From assembly GCF_013403915.1 (NCBI RefSeq), contig NZ_JABFDI010000005.1:1-64000 (forward strand): DNA of 64,000 nucleotides, given 5' to 3'. Origin of the DNA: Winogradskyella pacifica (GTDB lineage: Bacteria > Bacteroidota > Bacteroidia > Flavobacteriales > Flavobacteriaceae). This document shows, in pieces, positions 61,674 to 64,000 of the stretch. Under the pieces are notes generated by a model that ran no database searches, had not been told where the DNA came from, and worked only from the letters and a program-made list of their open reading frames with translations. Position 1 is the stretch's first letter. Each line of letters starts with the position of its first letter. Both the position numbers and the translations under genes were made by a program.

Positions 61674-63035
61674 TTAATCCTCATCCTTCAGCATACTCTT
61701 TAGATCATTAGTATAAGATGGATATGTAAATATCTGCTTTTTAAAATCACGAATTGTTAAACCTTCATTCATGGCTAGAGTCAAGATATTAATCGTTTCA
61801 TTCGCTTGAGAACTTAATAAATTGGCGCCCACAATTTTTTGAGTACGCTCATTAACAATAATTTTATAAGCGTAAGCATCGGCATTTTCTTTTTTAGAAC
61901 TGTACCAATCAGAAGTATCTCCTTTATAAACGATTACATTTTTGTATCTGCTTTTAGCTTCTTCTTCAGAATAACCTACACTGGCCAATTGCGGTTTGGT
62001 AAAAACAACGGAAGGTACTAATGGGTTTTCAAACGCCTTAGCATTACCATTTATAATGTTATGGCCTGCAATATAACCTTGTAATCCTGATAAGGGTGTT
62101 AACGGTAAAGATTTACTCGAAACGTCTCCACAAGCGTACACATTTACGTTGCTCGTACTTTGCATAAAATCATTAACCAAAACCCCAGATTCATCAGCTT
62201 TTATACCAGCATTTTCTAAATCTAATTTTTCTACTGCTGGCACACGACCTGCAGTATTAAATATCTTTCTGGCTTTTATTGATTTTGTTTTACCGCCTTT
62301 TTCATACGTCAGTTTTAAGTTTTTCTTCAATTTTTCTATGGAGATCGGTGTTGTGTTAAACATGAACTTAACCCCATTTTTTTCTAAAACCTTGGTTAAC
62401 TTATCAACCAAAAACGAATCAAATTGTGTTAACGGACTATCTCCAACTTCAATCATAGTAACGTCACATCCCAACGTTGAAAGCACATAACAAAACTCCA
62501 TTCCAACATAACCCGAACCAATAAATATGGCTGATTTCGGAATTTTTTTCAAATTAAGAATGTCATCACTGGTCTTTAATAAGTCCGAACCTTCAAGTTT
62601 TAAAGTTCTTGGGACATAACCTGTTGCGATTACAAATTTATCTGCAGAAATGGTTTTCCCTTCAATTGTAATTTCATTTTTACTGATAAATTTTGGGGAT
62701 TGATGATATAAATCAATGCCTAAATCCATTAAGTCATTTTCTGTTGAAGATGGTACAGGTTTAGTGAAAGACGTTTTAAATTTCTGAACAGCTTTCCATT
62801 TAATTTTAGGTGACTTTTTAATTCCAAAACCTTTGAGTTGATTGGAGTGTTGCACTAAATCTGCAAATTGGATTAGTATTTTTTTTGGATCGCAACCTCG
62901 TGTTGAACAGGTGCCTCCATATTCACGTTTATCTGAAATAGCCACTGTTAATCCTGCTGCGATACAAGCTTTTGCCGCTGTTTGGCCTGCAATACCGCTA
63001 CCAATAACAAATACATTATAATGTTTAGTCTCCAT
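61674..63035 (-). CDS. Pyridine nucleotide-disulfide oxidoreductase family flavoprotein
   Basis: A 453-residue FAD/NAD(P) enzyme with N-terminal FAD motif GSGIAGQTAA (12-21), the redox disulfide Cys43-x4-Cys48 (GGTCSTRGCDPKK), an NAD(P) site GSGYVGMEF and a dimerisation domain (about 335-453). The usual C-terminal catalytic His-Pro-x...-Glu of glutathione/mercuric/dihydrolipoyl reductases is replaced by YPSYTND, so classical dithiol exchange is doubtful. It may act as a quinone or small-thiol reductase. The gene precedes the uracil-DNA glycosylase gene by 3 bases. Confidence 0.85.
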   Translation of the reverse strand: METKHYNVFVIGSGIAGQTAAKACIAAGLTVAISDKREYGGTCSTRGCDPKKILIQFADLVQHSNQLKGFGIKKSPKIKWKAVQKFKTSFTKPVPSSTENDLMDLGIDLYHQSPKFISKNEITIEGKTISADKFVIATGYVPRTLKLEGSDLLKTSDDILNLKKIPKSAIFIGSGYVGMEFCYVLSTLGCDVTMIEVGDSPLTQFDSFLVDKLTKVLEKNGVKFMFNTTPISIEKLKKNLKLTYEKGGKTKSIKARKIFNTAGRVPAVEKLDLENAGIKADESGVLVNDFMQSTSNVNVYACGDVSSKSLPLTPLSGLQGYIAGHNIINGNAKAFENPLVPSVVFTKPQLASVGYSEEEAKSRYKNVIVYKGDTSDWYSSKKENADAYAYKIIVNERTQKIVGANLLSSQANETINILTLAMNEGLTIRDFKKQIFTYPSYTNDLKSMLKDED

Positions 63036-63057
63036 AATTTAAGTTTGAATTAGAAAA

Positions 63058-63150
63058 TTAAGGAAAGAAAATGATAATGACTGATGCTGTCGCTGTAAAG
63101 GTTAACCCAATTACGAAACGTGCTTTTATTTTTTCTTTAACGGAAAGGTT
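63058..63150 (-). other. Possible small membrane peptide in the -1 frame after the HopJ gene
   Basis: The minus-strand frame is open for about 30 codons and reads KEKIKARFVIGLTFTATASV then IIIFFP to TAA: one hydrophobic helix after positive residues. It overlaps the last codons of the HopJ gene in the -1 frame, at a run of six A, and has no ATG, GTG or TTG. It could be expressed by frameshifting, be a remnant of a small gene that lost its start, or be chance. Confidence 0.3.
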
Positions 63151-63470
63151 TCAAAGTAGAGACCTTCAAAGCCTGTTTTAACAAAATTTCGGATGTTTTG
63201 ATGTCCTGTTCCGTCCGGATGTATTAAAACATCTTCAAAATAATAGTTACCAAAACAAGCTAAGGTTTCTTCTGTTGTTAAATTTTGATCTACAGCAAAA
63301 GCGAATAGTTTACAAGAGCCTGAGTTTTCATCTTTATCATTGTTTAATGTTCCATTTTTAAAAGCTGTTGGAGTAAACTCGTAATGGGCTTCTATGATGT
63401 TCATGGTTTCAGAAAATTCAATCTGTTTAGGAGTAGATTTAAGTGTCTCTAAAAAATCTTTTAAAATCAT
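63126..63470 (-). CDS. HopJ-type protein
   Basis: A 114-residue soluble protein with the conserved IEAHYEFTPTAFKNG motif and a DENSGSCKLFAFAVDQNLTTEE stretch, followed by CFGNYYFEDVLIHPDG and IRNFVKTGFEGLYF. This matches the HopJ family (PF08888), named after a Pseudomonas type III effector but widely present in non-pathogens; no secretion system is found here, so an effector role is not implied. It begins 5 bases after rsmI ends and may be co-transcribed. Confidence 0.82.
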   Translation of the reverse strand: MILKDFLETLKSTPKQIEFSETMNIIEAHYEFTPTAFKNGTLNNDKDENSGSCKLFAFAVDQNLTTEETLACFGNYYFEDVLIHPDGTGHQNIRNFVKTGFEGLYFETFPLKKK

Positions 63471-63474
63471 AAGG

Positions 63475-64000
63475 CTATTTCTGTTTTCCGTCTACGACAA
63501 TTACAATTTCGCCTTTTGGTGGTTTGTTGGTGTAATGATCTAAAACTTCTTTTGCTGTTCCTCTAATAGTTTCTTCGTACAATTTTGTTATTTCTCTCGA
63601 TACAGAGATTAGTCTATCTTCTCCAAAATATTCACAGAAATGGCCGAGTGTTTTTATAAGCTTATGTGGACTTTCATAAAAAATGATAGTTCTAGTTTCT
63701 TCGGCTAAGAGTAATAATCGTGTTTGTCGTCCTTTTTTTACAGGCAAAAAGCCTTCAAACACAAATTTATCATTTGGCAAACCACTATTTACTAAAGCAG
63801 GAACAAAAGCAGTAGCACCAGGTAAACAATCGACTTCAATGCCATGTTCTACACAAGCTCGTACCAATAGAAAACCAGGATCTGAAATTGCAGGAGTTCC
63901 TGCATCACTAATGACAGCGATAGTCATTCCTGCTTTTAATTTTTCGATTAAATGGTTCACCGTTTTGTGCTCGTTGTGCATATGGTGACTTTGCATTTGC
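63475..64000 (-). CDS. rsmI: 16S rRNA (cytidine1402-2'-O)-methyltransferase, 5' part outside the window
   Basis: The last 174 or so codons of a tetrapyrrole-methylase-fold enzyme. The HNEH segment, VISDAGTPAISDPGFLLVRAC (SAM-binding loop) and LPGATAFVPALVNSGLP with FEGFLP are typical of RsmI, which methylates the 2'-hydroxyl of C1402 in 16S rRNA. Relatives have about 220-280 residues, so roughly the first 50 or more residues lie beyond the right edge. The gene runs off the window; the start shown inside it (63996) is not the true start. Confidence 0.9.
   Translation of the reverse strand, partial: QMQSHHMHNEHKTVNHLIEKLKAGMTIAVISDAGTPAISDPGFLLVRACVEHGIEVDCLPGATAFVPALVNSGLPNDKFVFEGFLPVKKGRQTRLLLLAEETRTIIFYESPHKLIKTLGHFCEYFGEDRLISVSREITKLYEETIRGTAKEVLDHYTNKPPKGEIVIVVDGKQK

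Noticed and set aside
63126-63470. Type III secretion effector
   Set aside because: The HopJ name is historical; no type III secretion genes are present and the family is widespread in free-living bacteria.

Overview
This 64 kb stretch is chromosomal DNA of a member of the Flavobacteriaceae (Bacteroidota), probably a marine one; the genus cannot be fixed from sequence alone. The evidence is the AT-rich composition, a secreted protease with a type IX secretion (T9SS) C-terminal tail, an ECF sigma/FecR/TonB-receptor unit, an OmpA protein with thrombospondin type-3 repeats, the DUF177-rpmF-fabH-accB-accC block, and promoters of the Bacteroidota type (TTG, 17-23 bases, TAnnTTTG). Several genes appear to start with TTG or GTG.

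Layout. Positions 1-11,900 are almost entirely minus strand: an orphan Pycsar-type membrane effector (PycTM), a pyruvate oxidase/DoxX pair, a CPA1 Na+/H+ antiporter, a second DoxX protein beside the decayed remains of another thiamine-diphosphate enzyme, a three-gene unit around a Rieske/glutamate-synthase-domain protein, an FG-GAP/UnbV protein with a membrane partner, and a patatin lipase. At 12,200-16,000 come a two-component system and a lipoprotein with two spondin domains. At 16,100-23,500 lie an EcsC protein, two Asp-rich lipoproteins sharing a duplicated domain, an ECF sigma factor, FecR anti-sigma factor and TonB-dependent receptor, and a tiny proline-rich protein with a PID-type C-terminus.

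Positions 23,500-34,200 are mostly housekeeping: ribE, pdxA, DUF177-rpmF-fabH-accB-accC (fatty-acid synthesis entry), a T9SS metalloprotease, an amino-acid-oxidase-like flavoprotein, mtgA and a Gre-like protein. Positions 34,317-39,987 form a compact plus-strand biosynthetic cluster: flavin reductase/oxygenase, methyltransferase, type III polyketide synthase, FabZ-like dehydratase, ketosynthase, acyl carrier protein and phosphopantetheinyl transferase. The last four could build and carry a dedicated acyl starter, the type III enzyme could extend and cyclise it, and the methyltransferase and flavoprotein could tailor it to a methylated phenolic lipid, quinone or pyrone. This is the best candidate in the window for an undescribed system.

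Positions 40,100-64,000 hold sodA, an AddAB-like nuclease-helicase pair separated by kbl and an OmpA gene, a hydrolase, a tRNA-Ala(GGC), GNAT and MATE proteins, two very small membrane ORFs, a 2-oxoglutarate oxygenase, queD, lpxH, an NrtS-like protein, an MFS exporter, a second OmpA protein flanked by two copies of a palindromic repeat, recJ, osmC and AhpD-like genes, a MORN-repeat lipoprotein, a uracil-DNA glycosylase, a pyridine-nucleotide oxidoreductase without the usual catalytic His, a HopJ-family protein and the 3' part of rsmI. No CRISPR array, insertion sequence, prophage or rRNA was seen.
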